From NCBI GenBank assembly GCA_050186335.1, contig JBFWYO010000065.1, positions 1 through 26,923 of the forward strand: a stretch of 26,923 bases of DNA, written 5' to 3'. A model generated the notes under the pieces. It was not told the origin of the DNA and ran no database searches. It was given only the letters and a program-made list of their open reading frames with translations. The DNA comes from JBFWYO01 sp050186335 (GTDB taxonomy: Bacteria; Pseudomonadota; Alphaproteobacteria; Bin65). A program made the position numbers and the translations under genes. Every line of letters starts with the position of its first letter. The stretch's first letter is position 1. Shown piece by piece: positions 16,772-25,108 of the stretch.

Positions 16772-18763
16772 ATGGCCAAGAAACCTTCCAAGAAAAAAGC
16801 CAAACAAACGGCGCGGAAGGCGCCCAAAGCTGCGGCAAAACCAAAAAAGCCCGCGGCAAAGCCGGCCGTCAAACCAACCGCGAAATCCAGCGCGCGAACC
16901 GCAGCAAAGCCGGCGATCAAGGCGGCGCCGAAATCCGGCGTCGCGGCCAAGCCAAAATCCGACGCCAAGCCGAAACCGGAAGCCAGGCCGGCCGTCCCCG
17001 CCCCCAAATCGGCGCCAGCGTTCAAAGCGCCGCCGATCGCCGCCAAGACAAAGCCGGCGAGCGCCATCAGCATCAAGCCGGCGCCGAAAGCGCCGCCGCC
17101 GCCGCGCCCGGTTCCCAAGCCGCCGGTATTCCGCGAAACCGCGGCGCCCAGCCAGCCGGCGCCGCGTTCCGGCTTGCCAACCGGCGTCGAACTGCTCGGC
17201 AAGCTCGCGCCCGGCTACGATGAAATCCTGACCCACGAAGCTTTGGCGTTCGTCGCAGAATTGCAGCGCACCTTCGGCGCGCGGCGCGACGCGCTGCTGG
17301 AACGGCGCAAGGAAATCCAGGCCAAGCTGGATGCCGGCTGGCTGCCCGATTTCCTGCCCGAAACGAAATCGGTGCGCGACGGCGACTGGAAGATTCGCGG
17401 CGTTCCCGCCGATCTGCAGGACCGGCGCACGGAGATCACCGGGCCGGTCGACCGCAAGATGGTGATCAACGCGCTGAACTCCGGCGCCAGCGTGTTCATG
17501 GCGGATTTCGAGGACGCCAACAGCCCGACCTGGGACAACAACATCCAGGGTCACATAAATTTGCGCGACGCAATTCGCGGCAAGATTTCGTTCGACGACC
17601 CGGCTTCGGGCAAGCACTACGAGCTGGCGAAGCATATCGCCGTCCTGCTGGTGCGCCCGCGCGGCTGGCACCTGCCGGAGAATCACGTGCGCATCGACGC
17701 CAAGCCGGCCAGCGGTTCGCTGGTCGATTTCGGCCTGTATTTCTTCCACAACGTGCGTGCCCTGCGCGCCAATAACACCGGGCCGTATTTCTATCTGCCC
17801 AAGCTCGAAAGCCACCTCGAGGCGCGGCTGTGGAACGACGTGTTCGTGTTCGCGCAGAACCGCCTGGGCGTGCCGATCGGCACGATCAAGGCGACGGTGC
17901 TGATCGAGACCATTCTCGCCGCGTTCGAGATGGACGAAATCCTGTACGAATTGCGCGACCACATCGCCGGGCTCAATTGCGGCCGCTGGGACTACATCTT
18001 CAGCTTCATCAAGAAGTTCCGCAACCGGCCGGACTTCGTGCTGCCGGACCGCGACCAGGTAACGATGACGGTGCACTTCCTGCGTTCCTACAGCCTGCTC
18101 CTGATCAAGACCTGCCATCGCCGCGGCGCGCACGCCATGGGCGGCATGGCGGCGCAGATCCCGATCAAGAACGATCCCGCCGCGAACGACGCGGCGCTCG
18201 CGAAGGTGCGCGCCGACAAGGAACGCGAGGCCGGCGACGGCCATGACGGGACCTGGGTCGCGCATCCCGGCCTGGTGCCGATCGCGCGCGAGGTGTTCGA
18301 CCGCGTGATGCCCGAGGCCAATCAGGTCAGCCGCGCACGGCAGGACGTGTGGGTGACCGCTTCCGACCTGGTCAAAGTGCCGAGCGGCACGATTTCCGAG
18401 AAGGGCGTGCGCCACAACATCAACGTCTCGGTTCAATACATCGAGGCCTGGCTGCGCGGCAACGGCTGCGTGCCGATTTACAATCTGATGGAAGACGCGG
18501 CGACGGCGGAAATCTCCCGCTCGCAAGTATGGCAGTGGGTCAAGCACCACGCGCGTACCGCGGACGGCGTCGAAATCACCAAGGAATGGGTGCTGCGCCT
18601 GCTCGACGAGGAAATGGCCAAGCTTTCCGACATGGTCGGCGCCGAGAATTTCGCCAAGGGAAAGTTCAAGGAAGCGGCGGAGATCTTCGCCAAACTGGCG
18701 ACGGCGGACCAGTTCGAGGAATTTCTCACGCTGCCCGCCTACGCCCACATCGCGCAGGTCTGA
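16772..18763 (+). CDS. aceB: Malate synthase A with long Lys/Ala/Pro-rich N-terminal tail, 663 aa
   Basis: From about residue 138 onward this is a full malate synthase A, which condenses glyoxylate with acetyl-CoA to malate. Visible are DWKIRGVPADLQDRR (205-219), EITGPVDRKMVINALNSG (221-238), FMADFEDA (242-249), VRPRGWHLP (294-302), the family signature KATVLIETILAAFEMDEI (373-390), GGRWDY-like NCGRWDYIF (402-410), and YNLMEDAATAEISR (570-583) with the catalytic Asp575. Normal family members are about 530 residues. The extra 137 residues start MAKKPSKKKAKQTARKAPKA; among the first 130 I count 28 Lys, 35 Ala and 30 Pro but only 3 acidic residues. That composition resembles histone H1-like or AlgP-like tails. 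No in-frame Met occurs between residue 1 and the enzyme, so the tail appears genuine. It is the last gene of the plus-strand block. Confidence 0.95.
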   Translation: MAKKPSKKKAKQTARKAPKAAAKPKKPAAKPAVKPTAKSSARTAAKPAIKAAPKSGVAAKPKSDAKPKPEARPAVPAPKSAPAFKAPPIAAKTKPASAISIKPAPKAPPPPRPVPKPPVFRETAAPSQPAPRSGLPTGVELLGKLAPGYDEILTHEALAFVAELQRTFGARRDALLERRKEIQAKLDAGWLPDFLPETKSVRDGDWKIRGVPADLQDRRTEITGPVDRKMVINALNSGASVFMADFEDANSPTWDNNIQGHINLRDAIRGKISFDDPASGKHYELAKHIAVLLVRPRGWHLPENHVRIDAKPASGSLVDFGLYFFHNVRALRANNTGPYFYLPKLESHLEARLWNDVFVFAQNRLGVPIGTIKATVLIETILAAFEMDEILYELRDHIAGLNCGRWDYIFSFIKKFRNRPDFVLPDRDQVTMTVHFLRSYSLLLIKTCHRRGAHAMGGMAAQIPIKNDPAANDAALAKVRADKEREAGDGHDGTWVAHPGLVPIAREVFDRVMPEANQVSRARQDVWVTASDLVKVPSGTISEKGVRHNINVSVQYIEAWLRGNGCVPIYNLMEDAATAEISRSQVWQWVKHHARTADGVEITKEWVLRLLDEEMAKLSDMVGAENFAKGKFKEAAEIFAKLATADQFEEFLTLPAYAHIAQV

Positions 18764-18770
18764 CGCAAGC

Positions 18771-20249
18771 CTATTTAGGCTTGGCGCCGTCGCCCGCCGT
18801 CTTTGGCAGGCGCACCGTAACCAGCAGGCCGCGCGGTTGCCGATCGCCTAGCGTGATGTCGCCGCCGTGGCCCCGAATCACCGTGCGCGCGACCGCCAGC
18901 CCCAAACCCGAACCACCGGTTTCCCGGCTGCGCGAACGCTCCAAACGATAGAACGGGCGGAACACCGCCTCGCGCTCGCCGGGTTCGATCCCGGGACCGT
19001 CGTCCGCAATCGTCACGGTGACGTCGTCCGGCCCGTCGATCAAGCGAACCTCGGCCCGCGCGCCGTACTTCACCGCGTTGTCGAGCAGATTGTTGAACGC
19101 GCGCTTGATTGCCGTCGGCTGATAATGCAGGGCCAGCCGATCCGGGCCGTCGTAGGCGGCGTTCTGCCCAGCGTCCGCCATGTCGTCGCACAGGCTCGAC
19201 AATAAGGCCGCAAGATCGCCGCGCACGTACGGCTCGTTCGAAGCCTCCTGCCGCGCGAACGACAGCGTACCGGCGACGATCGCCTCCATGTCGGCGATGT
19301 CGGCCAGCATCTTCTTCTGCTGTTCGGCGTCGCCGACGAACTCGGCGCGCAGGCGCAGGCGCGTCAGCGGCGTGCGCAGATCGTGCGAGATGGCGGCGAC
19401 CATTTGCGTTCGGTCGTCGACAAAGCGCTTGAGCCGTTCCTGCATCTGGTTCAGTGCGTGCGTGATCTCGCGCACCTCGCGCGGCCCCTGCTCCGGCAAC
19501 GACTTCGACGTCAGGCTGGTGCCGAAGCGGGTCGCCGCACCGGCCAATTGCCGCAACGGTACGATCAGCCGACCCGCGCTCCACAGCGAGAGTGCCGCGA
19601 TGATCGCGCCGACCAGCAGAATCCACAGCGCGAACCACAGCAACCGCCCGGTTTCGACGCCCGGATAATTCGGCGCGACGACGATCCAACCGCCGTCCAG
19701 GGTCCGCACGGCGATGCGGAACCCGCCCGGCACCGGCGCATCGATCTCCTGCAGCCGCGCGGGATCGAGAGTCCGCGGCTGCGCCGACCGGTTGGGGCGT
19801 TCCGGCGTGTAGTCCGGCGGCACCATTTGCGGCGGCTCGCGGCGGACGAAGGTACGCGTCGGCGGCGCCACCGTGCCGACCACGATCTGCGCCACCTTGC
19901 CGCCGAGTTCGGCATTCAGGCGCGCGGTCAGATTTCGATACGGCCAGGCGGTCGTGCGCCGGAACTCGGCGGGGCGGAAATCCGGCCGCCATTCGAACGA
20001 CAGCCACTCCTCGTCGATCGTTTCGAGCCGCGCGGCGCGCCGCTCGGGCGGCACCGCCACGGCTTCGGTAATCCGCAGCGCCACGCGCTCGGTCAGCCAA
20101 TGGGTGCTGTAGATCGGCTGCGGCGGCTCGCGCGCCGCGGTGAACAGCAGCAAGGTCAGCGACTGGGTGGCGACAAGTGCGACCACGATCGTCAGCGCGA
20201 GACGCGCGGCGATGCCATCCGGCCACCAGCGGCGACGCGCGGATGCCAT
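18771..20249 (-). CDS. EnvZ-type sensor histidine kinase, 492 aa
   Basis: Membrane sensor kinase. The first transmembrane segment is residues 17-37 and the second about 203-223. The ~165-residue region between them is periplasmic and contains a Pro/Arg-rich stretch (about 128-165). A HAMP region follows (about 224-280), then the phospho-acceptor His289 in AAISHDLRTPLTRLR. The ATPase domain carries the N box Asn387 (NNLLDNAVKYG), the G1 box DDGPGIEPGE (417-426) and the G2 box GGSGLGLAVAR (445-455). The ATG at 20249 is one base after the regulator's stop, so kinase and regulator are coupled. With the divergent Spy-like protein, the set resembles envelope-stress systems such as CpxRA-CpxP; that comparison is functional inference, not shown by sequence identity. 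Confidence 0.95.
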   Translation of the reverse strand: MASARRRWWPDGIAARLALTIVVALVATQSLTLLLFTAAREPPQPIYSTHWLTERVALRITEAVAVPPERRAARLETIDEEWLSFEWRPDFRPAEFRRTTAWPYRNLTARLNAELGGKVAQIVVGTVAPPTRTFVRREPPQMVPPDYTPERPNRSAQPRTLDPARLQEIDAPVPGGFRIAVRTLDGGWIVVAPNYPGVETGRLLWFALWILLVGAIIAALSLWSAGRLIVPLRQLAGAATRFGTSLTSKSLPEQGPREVREITHALNQMQERLKRFVDDRTQMVAAISHDLRTPLTRLRLRAEFVGDAEQQKKMLADIADMEAIVAGTLSFARQEASNEPYVRGDLAALLSSLCDDMADAGQNAAYDGPDRLALHYQPTAIKRAFNNLLDNAVKYGARAEVRLIDGPDDVTVTIADDGPGIEPGEREAVFRPFYRLERSRSRETGGSGLGLAVARTVIRGHGGDITLGDRQPRGLLVTVRLPKTAGDGAKPK

Positions 20250-20250
20250 G

Positions 20251-20991
<741 letters not shown>

Positions 20992-21034
20992 GGGCGCAGT
21001 ATCGCCAAAACACCGCGCCTCGGCAGCGTAAATT

Positions 21035-21111
21035 TGTAACCGCCCGTGTCGCGGCGGGCGCCTGTTACAGTCGGTTACAATAAGGCGGTTTGGCGAAACA
21101 CTCCGGTTACA
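21035..21111. promoter_or_regulatory. Putative OmpR-type operator with repeated GTTACA half-sites
   Basis: The divergent region between the response regulator and the Spy-like gene carries GTTACA at 21064-21069, 21074-21079 and 21106-21111, and the inverted form TGTAAC at 21035-21040. The first two are direct repeats exactly one 10-base step apart, the arrangement bound by dimers of OmpR/PhoB-family regulators. TACAAT at 21076-21081 could be part of a -10 element overlapping the second half-site. The adjacent regulator is the natural candidate to bind here. Binding itself is inference. Confidence 0.55.
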
Positions 21112-21158
21112 GGCGGGGCCTACATAGGGACGGTCCCCAACCTGAACCGGAGGTTCAA

Positions 21159-21710
21159 ATGATTTCCCTTTCGCCCCGTAAGAAACTTGTCGCCGCCCTG
21201 TTGGCCGGCACCATCGGCCTCGGTCTGGCCCTGCCGTCCGCGTTCGGCGAACAAACCAAGCCGACGCAGCCGAACCAGCAGCAGCGCACCGAGCGCTTCT
21301 GCCAGGACGCGCCCGCGCGCCACGCCGGCTGGGCAAGCTATGCCGAAGCCAAGCTGAAGATTACGGCCGAGCAGAAGGCGGCCTGGAGCAAGTTCGTCGA
21401 GGACGTCAAAGCCAGCCGCGCACCGATGGAAAAGTTGATGTGCGGCCAGGCGGCAACGACGCGCGAACCCGGCCGTCCGACGTTGTCCAAGCGCCTCGAG
21501 CGCGAGGAACAGTTCACCACGGCTCGGCTTGAATCGATCAAGCTGCTGCGCCCGGCCGTCGAACGTCTGAATGCGGTGCTCACCGCGGAACAGAAGACCC
21601 AGCTCGACCGCCTGCGCATCGGCGCCGGCCAACAGCGCCACCATGCCAGGCACCAGGGCATGGATCACGGCAAACGCATGAACCGGGCGCCGCAACAGCA
21701 GCGGCAGTAA
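21159..21710 (+). CDS. Secreted LTXXQ (Spy/CpxP-like) protein with His-rich tail, 183 aa
   Basis: The signal peptide MISLSPRKKLVAALLAGTIG continues to about residue 30 (PSAFG-EQ). The mature part is helical and carries two LTXXQ-type motifs, ITAEQ (68-72) and LTAEQ (141-145), the hallmark of Spy/CpxP-type periplasmic proteins that act as ATP-independent chaperones or two-component accessory sensors. Cysteines at 48 and 95 may form a disulfide. The C-terminal 30 residues are rich in His, Gln, Arg and Met (RHHARHQGMDHGKRM), suggesting possible metal binding. The ATG at 21159 follows a perfect GGAGG. It diverges from the response-regulator gene and shares the GTTACA-repeat region, so control by that system is likely. 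A strong terminator follows 55 bases after the stop. Confidence 0.88.
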   Translation: MISLSPRKKLVAALLAGTIGLGLALPSAFGEQTKPTQPNQQQRTERFCQDAPARHAGWASYAEAKLKITAEQKAAWSKFVEDVKASRAPMEKLMCGQAATTREPGRPTLSKRLEREEQFTTARLESIKLLRPAVERLNAVLTAEQKTQLDRLRIGAGQQRHHARHQGMDHGKRMNRAPQQQRQ

Positions 21711-21764
21711 ACGGAAACTTGCGCGCGGGGCGCCTCCCCCTCGTCGCCCTGCACGCAGGACGAA

Positions 21765-21801
21765 GCGGCCCGACCCTCCCCGGTCGGGCCGCAATTTTTT
21801 T
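21765..21801 (+). terminator. Rho-independent terminator of the Spy-like gene
   Basis: A perfect 11-base-pair stem (GCGGCCCGACC at 21765-21775 with GGTCGGGCCGC at 21782-21792) encloses a 6-base loop and is followed by AA and seven T residues (21795-21801). It lies downstream of the plus-strand Spy-like gene and before the convergent beta-CASP gene. In the reverse direction there is no T-tract, so it should act mainly on the plus-strand transcript. Confidence 0.93.
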
Positions 21802-21862
21802 GTGTGCGCGCGTCGCACGCCGCGCATTTGCGCGACCGCCGGCCGACCGCCGTCTCGGACGA

Positions 21863-23308
21863 TCAGGTCAGCGCAATCGTTTCCCCCTGCTCGGGCAAGG
21901 TGCACGCCCAGTCGAGCTGCTCTTCGATCCGATGGCGCAGCGCGTCCGACGCCGCCGGCTCGCCGTGATTGATGAAAACCCGGCGCGGCGGCGCTTCGAA
22001 ATGGCCGAGCCAGGCGAAAATTTCGTCCGCGTCGGCATGCGCCGACAGATTGTCCAGCATCGCCACCTCGGCCCGAATCGGCACGTAAGCGCCGTGAATC
22101 TTGACGCTCGGCGCGCCGGCGATAATCGCCGCGCCGCGCGTGCCGCCCGCCTGATAGCCGGTAAACAGGATCGTATTGCGAATGTCCGGCCCCAGCAGCT
22201 TCAGGTGATGCAGGACGCGACCGCCGGTCGCCATGCCGCTTGCGGCAAGGATGATCTTGGGCATCGGATTGGCATCCAAAGCCTTCGATTCCGCCGCATC
22301 CGATACGTAGCGCGCGACGCTGAAGATGCGGTGGCATTCCGCGGCGCTCAATTTGTGTTCACCGGCGTGCGACTGAAAGACGTTCGTCGCGTCGATTGCC
22401 ATCGGACTGTCGAGATAGATCGGCACCGGCGGCGCGCGCCGATCGGCTTTGATGCGCGCCAGGTGATACAGCATGGTCTGCGCGCGGCCGACGGCGAAGC
22501 ACGGCACCAGAAGCGTGCCGCCCCGCGCGACGGTTCGGCGGATGATTTCGGCCAGCATCGCCTCGGGATCGCGCGGATCGTGCGTGCGATTGCCGTACGT
22601 GGATTCCAGCACGAGGTAATCGGCGCGCGCGACGGTTTCCGGGTCGAGCATGGTGCGACTGTTCGGTCGGCCGAGGTCGCCGGAGAACAAGATGGATTGC
22701 GCGCCGATCCGCAGATCGGCCATCGCCGCGCCGAGGATGTGGCCGGCAATCTTGAATTCCGCCGAGATGCCGGGTGCTGCCTCGAATCCGGCATGGAATT
22801 CCATCGGCACGAACTGATTCAGGGATCGCTCGGCGTCCGCCATCGTGTAAAGCGGCAGGGCCGGCCGGTGCTTCGAAAAGCCGTGCCGGTTGGCGAAATC
22901 GGCGTCGCGCTCCTGCAAGAAGCCGCTGTCCGGCAGCAGAATCGAACACAGGTCGCGCGTGCCGCGCGTGCAATAGATCGGTCCGTCAAATCCCGATTTG
23001 ACCAGCAATGGAATGTAGCCCGAGTGATCCAGATGCGCGTGCGTGAGCACGACCGCGCCGAGGCCCTGCGCATCGAAGGGCAATCCGGCCCAGTTGCGCA
23101 GCCGCAACTGCTTGTAGCCCTGGAACAAGCCGCAATCGACCAGCACTCGCGACGTTCCGGCGGTCACCAGGCATTTCGAGCCGGTCACCGTGCCGACGCC
23201 GCCGAGAAACCGCAATTCGACCGGCTTCGCCGGGACCGGCGTCTCGCGGCCCCCAACTACGCCCGCAGGTGCCGCCCCCGATCTACGTTTGGATTTGCGG
23301 AGACTCAC
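21863..23308 (-). CDS. Beta-CASP metallo-beta-lactamase, putative RNA-processing nuclease, 481 aa
   Basis: Metallo-beta-lactamase fold with the full zinc ligand set: His90, His92, Asp94 and His95 in LTHAHLDHSG, His190 in IAGHILGAAM, Asp211 in FSGDLGR, and His448 in FINHGE. The beta-CASP part begins after LESTYGNR (234-241) and carries PCFAVGRAQ, LAASGMATGGR (354-364) and the C-terminal LSAHADADEI (421-430, His424). This matches CPSF73-like bacterial proteins that cut RNA. The predicted start is GTG at 23308, five bases after the stop of the host-attachment gene, so translation is probably coupled and no separate ribosome binding site is needed. The first ~27 residues are basic and variable. 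RNA as substrate is family knowledge, not visible here. Confidence 0.93.
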   Translation of the reverse strand: MSLRKSKRRSGAAPAGVVGGRETPVPAKPVELRFLGGVGTVTGSKCLVTAGTSRVLVDCGLFQGYKQLRLRNWAGLPFDAQGLGAVVLTHAHLDHSGYIPLLVKSGFDGPIYCTRGTRDLCSILLPDSGFLQERDADFANRHGFSKHRPALPLYTMADAERSLNQFVPMEFHAGFEAAPGISAEFKIAGHILGAAMADLRIGAQSILFSGDLGRPNSRTMLDPETVARADYLVLESTYGNRTHDPRDPEAMLAEIIRRTVARGGTLLVPCFAVGRAQTMLYHLARIKADRRAPPVPIYLDSPMAIDATNVFQSHAGEHKLSAAECHRIFSVARYVSDAAESKALDANPMPKIILAASGMATGGRVLHHLKLLGPDIRNTILFTGYQAGGTRGAAIIAGAPSVKIHGAYVPIRAEVAMLDNLSAHADADEIFAWLGHFEAPPRRVFINHGEPAASDALRHRIEEQLDWACTLPEQGETIALT

Positions 23309-23313
23309 CTCGT

Positions 23314-23778
23314 CTATCGCTGGTCGCTCGAGAGCGTCATCGCCTTGACGAGATGGTCGCGAATGTCTCCGATCGTGGCATGCGCCAAGTCGCGCCCCAC
23401 TTCGTGGGTCACGATCTTGCTCAACGCGTGCGGCAGCATCGCGCGAATTTCACCGAGCACCCGGGGCGGCGCAACCACGACCAGGCCGGAGAACTCTCCG
23501 TGCTTGTGCGCGGCGTCGATCCGATCCACCACGGTCTTGAGGAAGTGTCGCTCGTCGTTTCGCGCCGGATCGGAGTGCGGCTCGAGCGCGTGCCGGTGCT
23601 GCCCGCTGCTGTCGAACGAGCGCCCCGGCTTGTCGGCCATGATGTCTCGATTGCGGCGATGCGGGCCTTCAAACTCGCTATCGGGCATTTGGTAGAGGCT
23701 CGCGGGCCCCTTCTCCATCGCAAACAATCGCGCGCGCCCACCGTCCGCGACCACGACCCAACTCAACGTTTTTTTCAT
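23314..23778 (-). CDS. Host-attachment (baeRF-like) family protein, 154 aa
   Basis: The pattern WVVVADGGRARLFAMEKGPASL at the N-terminus, the central HFLKTVVDRIDAAHKHGEFSGLVVVAPPRVLGEIRAMLP and the ending VTHEVGRDLAHATIGDIRDHL are characteristic of the 'host attachment protein' family, related to the central domain of eRF1 (baeRF group). The molecular role is unknown; the family name comes from an Agrobacterium attachment phenotype. The ATG at 23778 follows GAGAGG. The beta-CASP nuclease gene starts five bases after its stop. That pairing hints at a translation or RNA-related role (inference). An FNR/FixK-like box and a -10-like element sit upstream at the spacing expected for oxygen-responsive activation. 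Confidence 0.88.
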   Translation of the reverse strand: MKKTLSWVVVADGGRARLFAMEKGPASLYQMPDSEFEGPHRRNRDIMADKPGRSFDSSGQHRHALEPHSDPARNDERHFLKTVVDRIDAAHKHGEFSGLVVVAPPRVLGEIRAMLPHALSKIVTHEVGRDLAHATIGDIRDHLVKAMTLSSDQR

Positions 23779-23814
23779 TTCCGACCTCTCAATGGATTAC
23801 CGCCGCATTTGGAT

Positions 23815-23855
23815 ATCTTAGGCCAATGAGCCGCGCGAAGGATGATCTAGATCAA
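23815..23855 (-). promoter_or_regulatory. Putative FNR/FixK-dependent promoter
   Basis: On the minus strand, TTGATCTAGATCAT (23855-23842) matches the FNR/FixK consensus TTGAT-N4-ATCAA at 9 of 10 positions and has a perfect 12-base palindromic core. TAAGAT (23820-23815) lies 31 bases downstream, centre to centre, close to the 32 expected when the box is at -41.5 and the -10 element at about -9.5. The start codon of the host-attachment gene is about 70 bases from the box centre. The box lies one base beyond the stop codon of the M50 protease gene. Confidence 0.6.
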
Positions 23856-23856
23856 G

Positions 23857-24996
23857 TCAACCGTCGCGAATCTTGCCAATGCGGCCCGCGAGTTCGATTG
23901 CCTGGATCAGGTCGCGCGCGGTGACGATGCCCACCAGCCTGCCGGCTTTTGCCACCAGCAACCGGCTGGTTTGCGCTTTCTGCATCTGCATCAGGACTTT
24001 CAGCGCCGGCGCGCCGGGGTCGACCAAAAGATCGGCGTCCGCCGGGCGCATCACGTCCCGGATCGCGGTTATCGGCCAATTGACCGACGGTATCGATTCG
24101 AGCTGGCGCACGCCGACGATGCCGACCAGCTTTCCGTCATCGAGCACCGGGAAACTGTCGTGAAAGTAGCGATAGACGAACTCGTCGACCAGCCTCGCGA
24201 CCGAAAGGGCGGCGGGAACCGCGACCGGGTCGCGCGTCATGATCTCGCCGACGGTGCGCCCGCCCAGCACGGCGGTCGCGGTCAACCGCGCCAATTCGCT
24301 CTGCGCGGCGCCGCGCAGGAACAGCCCGATGACCACCCACCAGATGCCGCCGAACGCCTGGCCGCCGGTGAACAAAAACGCCGCGGCACCCAGAATCATG
24401 AACCCCAGGCCGAACCACGAACCGACGCGCGCGGCGAAACGGGTTGCCGAGACGAAATCCTTGCGCAAATGCCAAAGGCCGGCGCGAAAGACGCGACCGC
24501 CATCGAGCGGAAAGGCGGGCAGAATGTTGAACCCGGCGAGCAGCGCATTCATCAGCGCCAGATAGCTCAGCGTACCGTGAACGGCCGGTGGTGCGCCGCT
24601 GCCGAGCGATGCCGCCAAGTAGAACAACCCGGCCAGCACGACGCTCCACAGCGGCCCGGCCGCGGCCATCAGGAACTCCGATTTCGCACTCGGCGGCTCG
24701 TCCTCCATCTCCGCGACGCCGCCGAAAATGAAAAGCGTGATCCCGCGAATCGGGATGCCGAACCGGCGTGCCACGACGCTGTGCGCGAGCTCGTGCGATA
24801 GAATCGAAACGAACAACCCGAGCGCTCCGATCGCGCCCATGATCCAATATGTCGACAGTGCCAGGCCCGGGTAGTCGACCGGAAAGACGCTGCTGGCCAA
24901 CGACCAAGTGATCAGCGCGGCCAGGAACAGCCAAGACAGATCGATGTAGACGGCGAAACCCAGCAGCGTCGCGACCTTCAGTTTACGACCGAACAT
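23857..24996 (-). CDS. M50 (site-2-type) membrane protease with CBS domains, 379 aa
   Basis: Integral membrane metalloprotease. Transmembrane segments lie around residues 18-38, 50-75, 110-130, 145-165 and 190-235. The zinc motif is His68-Glu69-x2-His72 (SHELAHS) and the third ligand Asp165 is in FPLDGGR. After the membrane part come two CBS domains: about 245-300 (GEIMTRDPVAVPAALSV...DDGKLVGIVGVRQL) and 310-370 (IRDVMRPADADLLV...AGRLVGIVTARDLI), which usually bind adenine nucleotides. Relatives include mycobacterial Rip3, but the substrate here is unknown. The ATG at 24996 follows AAGGA. It precedes the FNR-type promoter of the host-attachment/beta-CASP pair in the same orientation, so readthrough could link all three. 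Confidence 0.93.
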   Translation of the reverse strand: MFGRKLKVATLLGFAVYIDLSWLFLAALITWSLASSVFPVDYPGLALSTYWIMGAIGALGLFVSILSHELAHSVVARRFGIPIRGITLFIFGGVAEMEDEPPSAKSEFLMAAAGPLWSVVLAGLFYLAASLGSGAPPAVHGTLSYLALMNALLAGFNILPAFPLDGGRVFRAGLWHLRKDFVSATRFAARVGSWFGLGFMILGAAAFLFTGGQAFGGIWWVVIGLFLRGAAQSELARLTATAVLGGRTVGEIMTRDPVAVPAALSVARLVDEFVYRYFHDSFPVLDDGKLVGIVGVRQLESIPSVNWPITAIRDVMRPADADLLVDPGAPALKVLMQMQKAQTSRLLVAKAGRLVGIVTARDLIQAIELAGRIGKIRDG

Positions 24997-25108
24997 GGCG
25001 ATCCTTTTCCTGTGTCGTATCGAGGCAAGAGCGGCGCGCGTCGGGGCAGCCGCTCCGTCTCGGGCCTGCCGCCGAAAACGCCACCTTCATGTCCCGGCGA
25101 AAGGTCGG

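Noticed and set aside
16742..18748. A 668-codon antisense frame opposite malate synthase, with a repetitive Phe/Gly/Arg-rich end
   Set aside because: The repetitive part is the complement of the Lys/Ala/Pro tail codons, and the rest is the shadow of a conserved enzyme.
20992..21336. N-terminal extension of the response regulator
   Set aside because: It runs through the operator region and the antisense of the Spy-like gene, and the receiver domain begins properly at the ATG at 20991.
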